NCBI RefSeq assembly: GCF_030652515.1
Contig: NZ_JAUSAR010000023.1
Coordinates: 1-50,849 of the forward strand
Source: Aquabacterium sp.
GTDB lineage: Bacteria; Pseudomonadota; Gammaproteobacteria; Burkholderiales; Burkholderiaceae_C
Direction of reading: 5' to 3'
DNA: 50,849 nucleotides
The position numbers and the translations under genes are program-made. Below the pieces are notes generated by a model. It was not told where the DNA came from, ran no database searches, and saw only the letters and a program-made list of their open reading frames with translations. Positions 18,144 to 26,939 of the stretch are shown in pieces. Numbering within the stretch: the first letter of the stretch is position 1; each line of letters begins with the position of its first letter.

Positions 18144-18749
18144 TCAATTGCGGGTGGGAAGCAGGTGCTTGAGCGCGGCCTCGCGCAGGCTGTCGGACAA
18201 CGCAGGCTCATCGACAGCGCGGGCCAGCACCAGGGCGCCCACCATGGTGGAGATCGTGACGAGCGCGCGCTCATGGGCACCTGGCTGCCCCCAGTCTGAA
18301 GATTGCCGCGCCAGAACATCGACCATTTCCTTGATGTGCCGGGTGGTCACGCGGCGCACTTGGGGGGCTTGACGAGAGGTCTCAGATCCCAGCGCGGCCA
18401 GCGGGCAACCCATTTCAATGCCTTCGGCATGTTCCTTGGAGAGGTAGGCTCGAAGCATGGTGGCCAAGGCATTATCGGCAGACAGGCTGGTCACCGCCTT
18501 GGCGGCGGCCGCTGCCGATTCCGCACAAGCCTGGGCGGCGGCTTCAGCCAGCATGGCTTCGCGCGAATCGAAGTGAACGTAGAAAGCGCCGTGGGTCAGG
18601 CCCGCCTCCTTCATGAGGTCAGCGACGCCGGTGCCCGCATAGCCGCTGCGACGGATTGCCTTGGCAGCCACAGACACGATGCGCTCGTGCGTGGCTTCCT
18701 TGGCAGCAGTTCTGGCATTGACTTTGGACTTTCGCATGATAGACATCAT
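18144..18749 (-). CDS. TetR family repressor
   Basis: The 201-residue product has an N-terminal TetR helix-turn-helix (HERIVSVAAKAIRRSGYAGTGVADLMKEAGLTHGAFYVHFDSREAM, given here only as a landmark near residues 20-66) and a ligand-binding C-terminal domain. The THGAFYVHF segment resembles the NemR/AcrR-like group. It begins 1 base after the RND pump stop, with AGGAA inside the pump's last codons as ribosome site. It probably controls the SDR-MDR unit and itself through the two ATGAT-N4-ATCAT sites. Confidence 0.9.
   Translation of the reverse strand: MMSIMRKSKVNARTAAKEATHERIVSVAAKAIRRSGYAGTGVADLMKEAGLTHGAFYVHFDSREAMLAEAAAQACAESAAAAAKAVTSLSADNALATMLRAYLSKEHAEGIEMGCPLAALGSETSRQAPQVRRVTTRHIKEMVDVLARQSSDWGQPGAHERALVTISTMVGALVLARAVDEPALSDSLREAALKHLLPTRN
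18736..18749. promoter_or_regulatory. Second candidate operator for the 18.1-18.7 kb TetR
   Basis: ATGATAGACATCAT shows the same half-sites and spacing (ATGAT-N4-ATCAT) as the operator at 18090-18103. It overlaps the first codons of tetR. Its position inside the operon suggests a roadblock or a second promoter for tetR. It could be a coincidence, since it is partly coding. Confidence 0.45.
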
Positions 18750-18750
18750 A

Positions 18751-21700
18751 TCAATTTAATTCCTGTTGTGGGCCCTCATGCTCGCCCGGCCCATGCGGCC
18801 TGATCCAAACCATGTACAACGCTGGCACGAACACCAATGTCAGCACGGTAGCCGCGATGAGCCCGCCCATGATGGCCATCGCCATCGGCCCCCAGAAGAT
18901 GCTGCTGGTCAAGGGCACCATGGCGAGCACGGCGGCGGCGGCCGTCAGGACCACCGGTCGCGAGCGGCGCACCGTCGCGTCCACCACGGCTTGCGCTTGC
19001 GGCATGCCCGATGCGATGTCGCTGTCGATCTGGTCCACCAGGATCACGGCATTGCGCATGATCATGCCGCCCAGCGCGATCACCCCCAGCAAGGCCACGA
19101 AGCCAAAGGGCGCGTTGAAGATCAACAAGGCCGGCACCACGCCGATGAGCCCCAATGGCGCGGTGAGGAACACCATCCACATGCGCGAGAAGCTCTGCAG
19201 CTGTACCATCAGGATCAGCAGCATCACCACCAGCATCAGCGGGAAGACAGCGAACAGCGCCTGGTTGGATTTGTCGCTTTCTTCGATGGCGCCGCCTTGT
19301 TCGATGCGGTAGCCGGGCGGCAACTTGTCGATGATCGGCTGGAGCGAGGGCCAGATCTTCATCGTGGCCGATGGGCCCTGCACACCGTCGTGCACGTCGC
19401 TGCGCACGGTGAGCACCATGTCGCGGTTGCGGCGCCACAGCACAGGCTCTTCGAATGTGGGCACGAGGATGGCCACCTGCGACAAGGGCACCACAGCGCC
19501 GCTGCGGGTGAACAGGCTCACGTCGCCCAGTTGCTCCAGCGCCAGCCGCTCGTTTGGGTTGGCGCGCACGGTCACGTCAATCAGGTCCTCGCCGCGGCGG
19601 ATCTGCGTCGCGGGGGCCCCGCTCAACACGGTCTGCATCATGGCCGAGACATCCGCGCTGGTGATGCCCAGCAGCCGGGCCTTGTCCTGGTCGAGCTGAA
19701 CGCGCAAGGTCCTCACCTGTTCGTTCCAATCAAGCTGAGTGCCACGAACGAGGGGGCTTTGCCGCACGGCATCGCGCACCTGGTAGGCGATCTCGCGGAC
19801 CTTGCCGGTGTCAGGGCCCACCACGCGGAACTGCACTGGGAAACCAACTGGCGGGCCGAACTCGAAGCGCGTGACGCGGCCCCGCAAATCAGGGAAGGCC
19901 CGCTCAGCGGCGAACATGTCAATCAGGCGACGCCGCACGGCTTCACGGTCGGCCACATTGGCCGTCTTGATGACGATCTGCGCGTAGCTCGGGTTGGGCA
20001 GCTCAATGGGCAGAGAGAGGAAAAAGCGCGGCGCCCCGGCGCCCGTGTAGGCGCTGAAGTGCTGAACCTGGGCATCGCGTTTCAGCACCTGCTCGAAACG
20101 CTTGACCTGGGCCTCGGTGGCCGTGAACGAGGCGCCCTCGCGCAGGCGCAGATCGACGATGAGTTCCAGGCGCGACGCGGTCGGGAAGAACTGCTGCTGC
20201 ACCAAGCCCATGCCAGCGATCGCGCCGACGAAGAGCACGCCCGTGGCGGCCAGCACCGTCACGCGGTGGGCCATGCACCACTGCAGCAGACGGCGCAGGC
20301 GCTGGTAGAGCGGCGCCGCGTAGGGATCATGGGCCGCGTCGCCATGCACCTTCATGGTCTTGGGCAGCAGCACGATGCCCAGGTAGGGCGTGAACACCAC
20401 GGCCACGAACCAGGATGCGATCAGGGCCACGCCCACCACCCAGAATATGCCGCCCGCGTACTCGCCACTGATTGACTTGGCAAAGCCCACCGGCATGAAG
20501 CCGGCCACGGTGACCAGCGTGCCGGTCAGCATGGGGAAGGCCGTGGACGTGTAGGCGAAGGTCGCCGCGCTGACGCGGTCCCAGCCCTGCTCGATCTTCA
20601 CGACCATCATCTCGACGGCGATGATGGCGTCATCCACCAGCAGGCCCAGGGCAATGATCAGCGCGCCCAGCGAGATGCGGTCCAGGCTCCAGCCCGCCGC
20701 CAGCATCACGATGGCGACAATCGCCAGCACCAGGGGCACGGAGGCCGCCACCACGATGCCCGTGCGCCAGCCCAGGAAGAGGAAACACACCGCCAGCACG
20801 ATGGCCAGCGCCTCGAGGAAGGAGCGCTCGAACTCCCACACGGACTCTTCGACGATGTTGGGCTGGTCGGCCACCTTGTCCACCACCACGCCCACGGGCA
20901 GGCTGGCCTTCAGCGCGGCCATGCGCGACTCGAGCTCGCGGCCGAGCGTCAGGATGTTGCCGTGCCGGTCGAAGGTGATGGCGAGCATCAGCACCGGCTT
21001 GCCGTCATGCCGCACGGTGAACGAGGGCGGATCTTCCAGCCCCGCGCTGACCTTGGCCACATCGCCCAGGCGCAGCAGCTTGCCGCCAGCGGTGATGGAC
21101 ACATGGGCCACGTCGCGCGCATCGCGCAGGGTGCCATCGACCCGCACGAACACCTGGTCGCCGCGGCCTTCGGTCGAGCCCGACGGGCTGACGGTGTTCT
21201 GGCGCGCCAAGGCCTCGATCACGGTCTGCGCACTGATGCCCAGCGAGGCCAGGCGCTGGCTTGAAAACTCGACGTGGACCTTCTCGGCCTGCCGTCCGAA
21301 CACATCGACCTTGGTCACGCCTGGTTGGGTCTGCACCTGCCGCTTGATGTCTTCGGTCAGGACTTGCAGTTCAGGCCAGCTCAAGTCAGTGGCGCTGATG
21401 GCGTACATCACGCTGTAGACATCGCTGAACTCGTCATTGAAGATGGGCCCCAGGACGCCTTCGGGGAACTGGTGGCGCACGTCGCCGATCTTCTTGCGGG
21501 CCTGGTACCAGGCGCGTTCCAGATCGGCCTTGGACGTGCCGCCCTTCATCCAGAGGTTGACGGCTCCGTAGCCCTGGCGCGAGAAACTGCGGATAAAGTC
21601 GACGCCCTCCATCTTTTGCAACTCGCGCTCCATGCGGTTGAGCACCTGGTCCTGCACCTGCTGGGCCGAGGCGCCGGGCCAGGCCACCACGGCGGTCATC

Positions 21701-21843
21701 GTCGGCACCATGAACTGCGGGTCTTCCAGGCGGCCCAGTCGCGTGAAGGCAAAGGCGCCCACCAGGAGGCTGCCAATGATCATGAACAGCACCATGGCCC
21801 GGTGCGTGACAGCCCACTCAGAGAGATTGAAGGACTTCATCAC
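18751..21843 (-). CDS. RND efflux pump, inner-membrane transporter
   Basis: A 1030-residue proton-driven RND transporter of the HAE1 type. It has the N-terminal helix, porter domains (FTRLGRLEDPQF, VVAWPGASAQQV), and the membrane motif ALIIALGLLVDDAIIAVEMM, whose Asp pair carries protons. A second half has the same layout, and the protein ends in a short polar tail. The sequence style is of the group with an unusually short porter (about 1030 residues, like VexF/MexK-type or TriC-like pumps); the substrate is unknown. Its ATG overlaps the membrane-fusion gene stop (ATGA). Confidence 0.93.
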   Translation of the reverse strand: MMKSFNLSEWAVTHRAMVLFMIIGSLLVGAFAFTRLGRLEDPQFMVPTMTAVVAWPGASAQQVQDQVLNRMERELQKMEGVDFIRSFSRQGYGAVNLWMKGGTSKADLERAWYQARKKIGDVRHQFPEGVLGPIFNDEFSDVYSVMYAISATDLSWPELQVLTEDIKRQVQTQPGVTKVDVFGRQAEKVHVEFSSQRLASLGISAQTVIEALARQNTVSPSGSTEGRGDQVFVRVDGTLRDARDVAHVSITAGGKLLRLGDVAKVSAGLEDPPSFTVRHDGKPVLMLAITFDRHGNILTLGRELESRMAALKASLPVGVVVDKVADQPNIVEESVWEFERSFLEALAIVLAVCFLFLGWRTGIVVAASVPLVLAIVAIVMLAAGWSLDRISLGALIIALGLLVDDAIIAVEMMVVKIEQGWDRVSAATFAYTSTAFPMLTGTLVTVAGFMPVGFAKSISGEYAGGIFWVVGVALIASWFVAVVFTPYLGIVLLPKTMKVHGDAAHDPYAAPLYQRLRRLLQWCMAHRVTVLAATGVLFVGAIAGMGLVQQQFFPTASRLELIVDLRLREGASFTATEAQVKRFEQVLKRDAQVQHFSAYTGAGAPRFFLSLPIELPNPSYAQIVIKTANVADREAVRRRLIDMFAAERAFPDLRGRVTRFEFGPPVGFPVQFRVVGPDTGKVREIAYQVRDAVRQSPLVRGTQLDWNEQVRTLRVQLDQDKARLLGITSADVSAMMQTVLSGAPATQIRRGEDLIDVTVRANPNERLALEQLGDVSLFTRSGAVVPLSQVAILVPTFEEPVLWRRNRDMVLTVRSDVHDGVQGPSATMKIWPSLQPIIDKLPPGYRIEQGGAIEESDKSNQALFAVFPLMLVVMLLILMVQLQSFSRMWMVFLTAPLGLIGVVPALLIFNAPFGFVALLGVIALGGMIMRNAVILVDQIDSDIASGMPQAQAVVDATVRRSRPVVLTAAAAVLAMVPLTSSIFWGPMAMAIMGGLIAATVLTLVFVPALYMVWIRPHGPGEHEGPQQELN

Positions 21844-22952
21844 AGGCTCCCGGGGCGCATGACGGCCTGCACCTTCATGCCCGAATCGAGCTTCTGCGCG
21901 CCCGCCGACACCACCAGCACGCCATCGGGCAAGCCGGTCACACGCACCTGGTCGGTGGATTGCGACAACAGCGTCACTGTCTGGCGCGTCAAGGTGCCGA
22001 CCTTGTCATTGACCAGCCAGACCGACGGGGTCTTGTTGGTCGTGAGCAGCGCGCCCGATGGCAGTTCGGCCGAAGCAGTGGTGCCCTTTCGTGTCAGTTG
22101 CACATCGGCCGTCACGCCCATGCGCAATCCCGGTGGTGGCGAGGCGATGGCGTAGCGCGCCCGAAAGGTGCGGGTCTGCGCCGAAGCGCTGGGCGCCAAC
22201 TCGCGCAGCTTGAGCTTGACCAGATCGGGCATGCCAGCAATGCGCGCTTGGCTGATTTGGTTGCGCAAGTCCGCGGCGAGGGCTTCAGGCACATCCACCA
22301 CCACCTCCAGCTCGCCGGGCTTGGCCAGCACCATCACGGCCTGCCCTTCTGCCACCATTTGCCCCACCTCGACCTGCAGGCCGGTCACCACGCCATCGAA
22401 GGGCGCAGCCAGCACCGCATAGCCCGCCCGGTTGCGCAGCACCTCCAGCTGCCGTTCGGCCTGTACCAGGCGCGCCGCAGCCGCATCCGAGCGGGCCTGT
22501 TGACGCTCTTGGTCGGCCGCGCCCACCGAGCCGTCGGCCAGCAGTCGTTTGAAGCGTGCCGCATCGCTGGCCGCCTGCGTGGCGTCGACCTGCGCTGCGC
22601 GCAGTTGCTCTGCGGCGGCGTCTGCGGCGAGTTGGTAGTCGGCCGCGTCGATACGTGCCAGCGGCTGACCGGACCGCACGGTCTGGCCGATATCAACCAG
22701 GCGGGCCGTGACCTTGCCCCCGGCGCGGAACGCCAGATCGCTCTCAATGCGCGGGCGAATGGCGCCGCTCAGGATCCGCACGTCTTCGCCGTGGTCGTTG
22801 TGCACCGGTGTGACGTAGACGGCGGGGATTGGCGGCGCTTTTTCAGCGGCGGGCGAGCAGGCGGTGAGAACCGCCAGCCCACTGAGGACCAGGCCAGTCC
22901 AGACCAGGGCGTGGGCGAGCTTCATCAAACGGAAGTCAGAGGCGTCAATCAT
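21840..22952 (-). CDS. RND efflux pump, periplasmic adaptor (membrane fusion) lipoprotein
   Basis: A 370-residue HlyD/AcrA-type adaptor linking the pump to the outer-membrane channel. A lipoprotein signal ends at LTAC (Cys about 32). The biotinyl-like half-motifs FRAGGKVTARLVDIGQTVRSGQPLA and APFDGVVTGLQVEVGQMV flank an alpha-hairpin. Its ATG overlaps the outer-membrane gene stop by four bases (ATGA). An internal ATG (MKLAH, codon 10) is an alternative start. Confidence 0.92.
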   Translation of the reverse strand: MIDASDFRLMKLAHALVWTGLVLSGLAVLTACSPAAEKAPPIPAVYVTPVHNDHGEDVRILSGAIRPRIESDLAFRAGGKVTARLVDIGQTVRSGQPLARIDAADYQLAADAAAEQLRAAQVDATQAASDAARFKRLLADGSVGAADQERQQARSDAAAARLVQAERQLEVLRNRAGYAVLAAPFDGVVTGLQVEVGQMVAEGQAVMVLAKPGELEVVVDVPEALAADLRNQISQARIAGMPDLVKLKLRELAPSASAQTRTFRARYAIASPPPGLRMGVTADVQLTRKGTTASAELPSGALLTTNKTPSVWLVNDKVGTLTRQTVTLLSQSTDQVRVTGLPDGVLVVSAGAQKLDSGMKVQAVMRPGSL

Positions 22953-24433
22953 GGCAAGCTTTCAGGAGCAAGGCTGGAGGGCATGGTGCTGGTGTTGGTG
23001 GTCATGGCGGCAGGCGTGTCCTGCCATCCGCCGCCCAGGGCCGAGGCGAGCTGAACCGTGTTCAGCGCCAACTGGGCTTGGCCATCGATGGCCGACAGTT
23101 CGGCGGCGATCACGGCACGCCGTGCATCAAGCAGTTGCAGCAGGTCGATCTGGCCTTCGCGGTAGAGCGAATCGGCATGGCGCAGACCCATGCGCCGCTG
23201 CTGGGTCGTGGCGTCCAGCGCGGCCGAGCGATCACGCTCCTGGGCCAGGGCCACCAGGCTGTCGTCAACGTCCTTGACGGCGCCAAGCACGGCCTTCTCG
23301 TACTGCAAGGTGGCCATGCGCTCTTTGGCCGATTGCCGCTCAACGGCGGCACGCAAGCGGCCTGCATCGAACAGCGGCATGGTGAATGCCAGCGCCGCAG
23401 TGCTGTACCGCACCGGTGACAAGTCCAGCGCATTGAGGCGCAGGTCCTGCCGCCCGAACGCCGCGGCCAGGAAGAACTTGGGCCACCGGTCGGCCTGGGC
23501 CTCACGCAAGCGTGCGGCTTCGGCCATGAACTGCTTTTGCGCCACGCGCAGATCGGGGCGCCGCATCAACAGATCGACAGGCTGCCTGGCGGACAAGCGT
23601 GGCGGAGTGGGCAGCCATGGCGCGGTGGACGGATCGAGCTCAGCCAATGGCCGGTTGGGATTGGCGCCCACCAGCACGGCCAGTTGAGTCTCGGTGACGG
23701 AGACGAGGGTCCTCAAAGGCGGCAGTTGCGCGGCCAGCGCTTGCACCTCGCCTGCGGCCCGCGCCACGTCGAAGCGACTGGCCAGGCCCGCGGCCTCCCT
23801 GCTGCGGGTCAGCCGCTCGGTGTCGGCCTGGGCTTTCAGCAAGGCATCCAGCTTGGCCAGCCGCAGACGTGCGCTTTGCCAAACGATGTACTGCCGCGCG
23901 ACTTCGCTGCTCACCAGCCAGCGCGCCACGTCCACGCCTTCTTCAGCGGTCAGCGCATCCAGCTCCGCGGCATCGGCGCCAGCGCGTGCAGCGCCAAACA
24001 CGTCGAGCTCCCACCCCAGGTCAAGCGCGCCCCGGTAGGCCCGTGTGTCGGGCTTGCCTTGCTTGACCTGATCGGGCAAGCCGCTGCGCTCGTCGGACGC
24101 CGACCCTGTGAGTGACACGGTGGGCCAAAGCCTGGACGCTACCGCCGTCTGCCCAGCGCGGGCTTGCCGCGCACGCTGCACGGCGATGCGGACATCGTGG
24201 TTGGCCGATTGGGCGCGCTGAACCAGGGCCATGAGGGCGGCGTCGTCAAAGCTTCGCCACCAGCTTGACTCGACAACAAGCGCCTGGTCTGGCGCCTGCC
24301 GAAAGCTGGCGTCTTCGGCGGCCGATACATCGGGCGGCTCGGGTTTGGGCGAGGCGCAAGCCGACAGCAAAGCGGCCAGGCACACGGCGAGCAAAGGCGG
24401 CAATGGCCGAAGCCTCAATGGCGAAAAAGACAT
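22949..24433 (-). CDS. RND efflux pump, outer-membrane channel (NodT/OprM family lipoprotein)
   Basis: The 494-residue TolC-fold channel has a lipoprotein signal ending at LLSACASP. Its two repeats of the outer-membrane-efflux domain include the typical SSWWRSFDDAALMALV opening and ELGWELDVFGAARAGADAA. It is the first gene of the minus-strand operon channel-adaptor-pump, then tetR. Its promoter is in the palindromic region 24448-24495 shared with the divergent tetR. Confidence 0.93.
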   Translation of the reverse strand: MSFSPLRLRPLPPLLAVCLAALLSACASPKPEPPDVSAAEDASFRQAPDQALVVESSWWRSFDDAALMALVQRAQSANHDVRIAVQRARQARAGQTAVASRLWPTVSLTGSASDERSGLPDQVKQGKPDTRAYRGALDLGWELDVFGAARAGADAAELDALTAEEGVDVARWLVSSEVARQYIVWQSARLRLAKLDALLKAQADTERLTRSREAAGLASRFDVARAAGEVQALAAQLPPLRTLVSVTETQLAVLVGANPNRPLAELDPSTAPWLPTPPRLSARQPVDLLMRRPDLRVAQKQFMAEAARLREAQADRWPKFFLAAAFGRQDLRLNALDLSPVRYSTAALAFTMPLFDAGRLRAAVERQSAKERMATLQYEKAVLGAVKDVDDSLVALAQERDRSAALDATTQQRRMGLRHADSLYREGQIDLLQLLDARRAVIAAELSAIDGQAQLALNTVQLASALGGGWQDTPAAMTTNTSTMPSSLAPESLP

Positions 24434-24447
24434 GATTTCGCTTCAAT

Positions 24448-24495
24448 GGTTGACAGTGTCTACCATTTTGCTTACAAATGTAGACAGTGTCAACC
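24448..24495. promoter_or_regulatory. Divergent promoter and double operator between efflux operon and tetR
   Basis: Two copies of GACAGTGTC (24452-24460 and 24483-24491) lie in 15-base arms that are inverted repeats with one mismatch. On the + strand TTGACA (24450-24455) and TACAAA (24473-24478) are 17 bases apart. On the - strand TTGACA (24493-24488) and CAAAAT (24470-24465) are also 17 bases apart. Each -35 element is therefore embedded in an operator, so one repressor, probably the TetR at 24551, would shut both directions. Confidence 0.8.
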
Positions 24496-24550
24496 AGCTG
24501 TCTTCACCCAGTAAACTCGCACCTCGAATCCCACCACTAGACTCCACCGC

Positions 24551-25177
24551 ATGCCCAAGAAAAGCCCATCACCCGCGGCCCCCCTCGATCTGCGAGAGGC
24601 GTGTGTCATCGCCGCTCAAGAAGTCATCGCCGAAAAGGGTGTGGAGAACTTGAGCCTGCGGGATGTGGCCCGAAAACTGGGGGTTTCGCATCAAGCGCCT
24701 TACAAGCACTATCCCAGCCGTGACCACCTCTTGGCCGAAGTGATGCGACGCTGCTTCCAGAGGTTTGCCGAGCACCTGGACGCCCGTGGCCAGTTCGACG
24801 ACCCCAAGGGCGACTTGGCTGCGCTAGGGCGCCAATACCTCAGCTATGCACGGGATCACCCGCTGGAATACCGCCTGATGTTCGATACCCAGTGGCCCGA
24901 AGCAGCGGAACACCCTGACCTCATCAGAGACGCCGTCCACACTTACGACATCCTGCGCAAGGTATTGCGCCGCTTGCATGGAGACTCCGCCAGCCTGCAC
25001 GACCGAGTGGATCTGGATGCACTCTATATTTGGTCCACTGTGCATGGCATGGCGGGCGTGATGAATGGCAACTGCATTGACAAGCTGAACTTGAAGCCGA
25101 AGGTGATCGAGCAAGCCATCGAACACGTCATCAAGATGGTGGAGTTGGGATTGTCGAGTTTTTCAGAAGCAGGCTGA
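24551..25177 (+). CDS. TetR family repressor of the efflux operon
   Basis: The 208-residue product has a TetR DNA-binding domain (LSLRDVARKLGVSHQAPYKHYPSRDHLLAEV, near residues 34-64) and a C-terminal domain with WSTVHGMAGV, typical of the WHG-type TetR branch. It is divergent from the outer-membrane channel gene and adjacent to the double operator, the standard arrangement for a local repressor of an RND pump. The inducing ligand is unknown. Confidence 0.92.
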   Translation: MPKKSPSPAAPLDLREACVIAAQEVIAEKGVENLSLRDVARKLGVSHQAPYKHYPSRDHLLAEVMRRCFQRFAEHLDARGQFDDPKGDLAALGRQYLSYARDHPLEYRLMFDTQWPEAAEHPDLIRDAVHTYDILRKVLRRLHGDSASLHDRVDLDALYIWSTVHGMAGVMNGNCIDKLNLKPKVIEQAIEHVIKMVELGLSSFSEAG

Positions 25178-25302
25178 TTGAAGATGCTGAAGTCCGCGGC
25201 GATTTGGCGCAACGAATCGCCTAGACATTCAGTTCGAACAGGGCGTGCTGCGACTGGCCACTGTTGCGCGCGGGCGCGGGCTGCAGCCAGATTTACATGA
25301 AT

Positions 25303-25413
25303 TGATCGATCACGTGTGACTTTGTTTCACCGCGTTTCATGACGACTCGCAAGCCCTTGATTTTCTGAGCGAAAGTCAGGGGCTTTTCTGTTTCAGATCG
25401 TCTCACGGCAGAC
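25303..25413. repeat. icd 3' end repeat, copy B
   Basis: This is a divergent copy (about 82% by hand count) of 12897-13006. It keeps an in-frame LIDHV-stop where icd has MIDHM-stop, then the hairpin terminator and the flank up to GTCTCA. Upstream codons in that frame do not resemble Icd. Its outer edge runs into the truncated sterol desaturase reading frame. It is consistent with an attR-like or accretion junction. Confidence 0.75.
25354..25388 (+). terminator. Terminator conserved in icd repeat copy B
   Basis: The same 12-bp stem arms as the icd terminator (CCCTTGATTTTC and GAAAGTCAGGGG) occur with a different 5-base loop and the tail CTTTTC. It could terminate the tetR transcript ending at 25177. 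Confidence 0.7.
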
Positions 25414-26059
25414 GGTCGAGTGGTGCCAGCGGTGGACTTCGTTGGTGCTGAAGATCCTGTTGAGGTAGCCGCTGCGCAGATCAAGGTGCGGCCGCACCCA
25501 GCAACACCTCGGTGGGCACACCGATGAGCCACAGGGGCAGCATGCTCGCCAAGGCGTTGAGCAGATGGTTGAGGGGGTGAAAGCGGAAGTTGTTCAGCCA
25601 GTACAGCCGTTGGCTGCTGTGGTGCAAGGCGTGCAGCCACCACAGCGCTGTCACGGTGTGGCGCGCCCGGTGCGCCCAGTATTTGGCGAATTCGATCCAG
25701 ACGAGGGCCAGCAGCACCTGCAACAGGAAAGGCGCGCCGGTTGGAAACAAGGGCAGGGTACCGCTGTCAGGCAGCAGGGCCACGGCCAGGACCGGCAGCG
25801 CCGCTTTGATGGCCGGGTCGACCAGCCCGATCAGCGTCACTGCGCTGACCGCATCGGTGCGGCCATCGCCATGAGGAATCCGCCAGCGCGCCTTAAAAGG
25901 CATCACGCGCTCCAGAAGTGCCCCCGAGGCAAGCACCATCAGGCTGCAGGCCACGACGATCAGTTCAAGCGGCCAGCCAAGCGCCCGGCCGATCAGAAAG
26001 GCGCCCAGGCCGCCGCCAACGCAGAGCAGGTAGAGATGGTGAGTCAGCAGGGTGCGCAT
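25393..26059 (-). pseudogene. Sterol desaturase/fatty acid hydroxylase family gene, frameshifted and truncated
   Basis: The intact reading frame (25481-26059, 192 residues) has several membrane helices and two of the family's three iron-binding histidine motifs, HRARH and HALHHS. It stops after GAAAP. In another frame directly downstream the expected continuation reads LRSGYLNRIFSTNEVHRWHHS, containing the third motif HRWHH, so a frameshift lies near 25484-25490. The shifted frame then runs out at TVCRET inside the icd-end repeat, where relatives continue for tens of residues. The gene therefore lost its 3' end at the repeat junction. A sequencing error could explain the frameshift but not the truncation. 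Confidence 0.75.
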
Positions 26060-26310
26060 GGCTGTGCCCCTCAGCGGTGAGGTAGCCCAGCGGCGCGTTC
26101 ATCTGATCGAAGGACAGGCTGGTGGTCGGCACGACCAAGGAGGTGGCAATGGCCCCGGGGGGGGGGAGCCCGGTGGGGCCCTGGGATTTGTGCAAGCGAT
26201 TGCCGAATGGCGTTTCGACCCGCTCGCGGCACCGAGAGGGCTACCCAGTGGTCCCATAGGGTCATATCGCGGTGGAACTTCTTGCCCACCGATTGCTCTA
26301 CACTTTCATC
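26060..26310. other. Unassigned stretch with a run of ten G
   Basis: A run of ten G (26157-26166) interrupts two minus-strand frames (26071-26289 and the upstream part of 25965-26195). Joined by a shift at the run they would give a peptide starting MGKKFHRDM and including SLVVPTTSLSFDQMNAPLGYLT. I do not recognise it. It may be a decayed gene, a slippage site or an assembly error. Confidence 0.4.
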
Positions 26311-26829
26311 ATGCTTAATCGCCTGCGCTTAGTCTTGGTGTGTCTGTTGGCCCTTGCCCTTCCGGTGCAGGGGTTCGCGGCCGCGACCATGTTGTTTTGC
26401 GTAGGCGGTTCCCACCACAGAGGAACGGCTCAGGTCGGCAACCCCTTGCTCATGGGCGGTGACCACGATGTTGGCACCTCCCATGAGCATCCGGCTGGCA
26501 CGCCCGCTCACGCACACGTGGGAAATCACTCCAGTGATGCCGCAAGTCCACATGGCGACAGCGCACAGATATCGGCATCCTCCGAATCCGGGCAAACTCT
26601 CCAGCTTGCGTCCACCGTGGGTTCCAAGTCGAACGACAAATCGGTGGTCAAGGTGGATGGCAAGTGCTCTGCTTGTTCGGCCTGTTGCGCCTCCGTGGCG
26701 CTTCCTTCTGCCTTGATGGTGTTCCAACCCGTCAAGGCTGACTCGCCTCTGGTGGCCATCGTCACCAGCGCTGCGGTGGGTTTCCTCACCGACGGTCAAG
26801 ACCGGCCCCCACGAACTTTCCTCGCCTGA
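26311..26829 (+). CDS. Exported Cys/His-rich protein of the copper locus (CopL-like)
   Basis: The 172-residue product starts at MLNRLRLV, an ATG chosen because it opens a clean signal peptide (to about GFAAA). Next come a His-rich stretch (SHHRGT, HDVGTSHEHPAGTPAHAHVGNHSS) and a C-x2-C-x2-CC cluster (KCSACSACCAS). These features resemble small CopL-like proteins at the head of copper operons, but I am not certain of the family. It leads a run of plus-strand copper genes, so a metal-binding or sensing role is inferred. Confidence 0.7.
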   Translation: MLNRLRLVLVCLLALALPVQGFAAATMLFCVGGSHHRGTAQVGNPLLMGGDHDVGTSHEHPAGTPAHAHVGNHSSDAASPHGDSAQISASSESGQTLQLASTVGSKSNDKSVVKVDGKCSACSACCASVALPSALMVFQPVKADSPLVAIVTSAAVGFLTDGQDRPPRTFLA

Positions 26830-26939
26830 GCGGCCCCGCACGGGTGCACGCGAGTGCGCTCGGCTGGTGACCGCATCGATGTCGCACGTTCGCCTGTTGT
26901 CAGGCGCAGAGCGTTGCAGTCCATCCCTGCGAGGAAAAC

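Noticed and set aside
25293..25643. Minus-strand ORF of 116 codons as a gene
   Set aside because: It runs through the icd-end repeat and then across the third frame of the broken desaturase. Nothing in it resembles a protein family.
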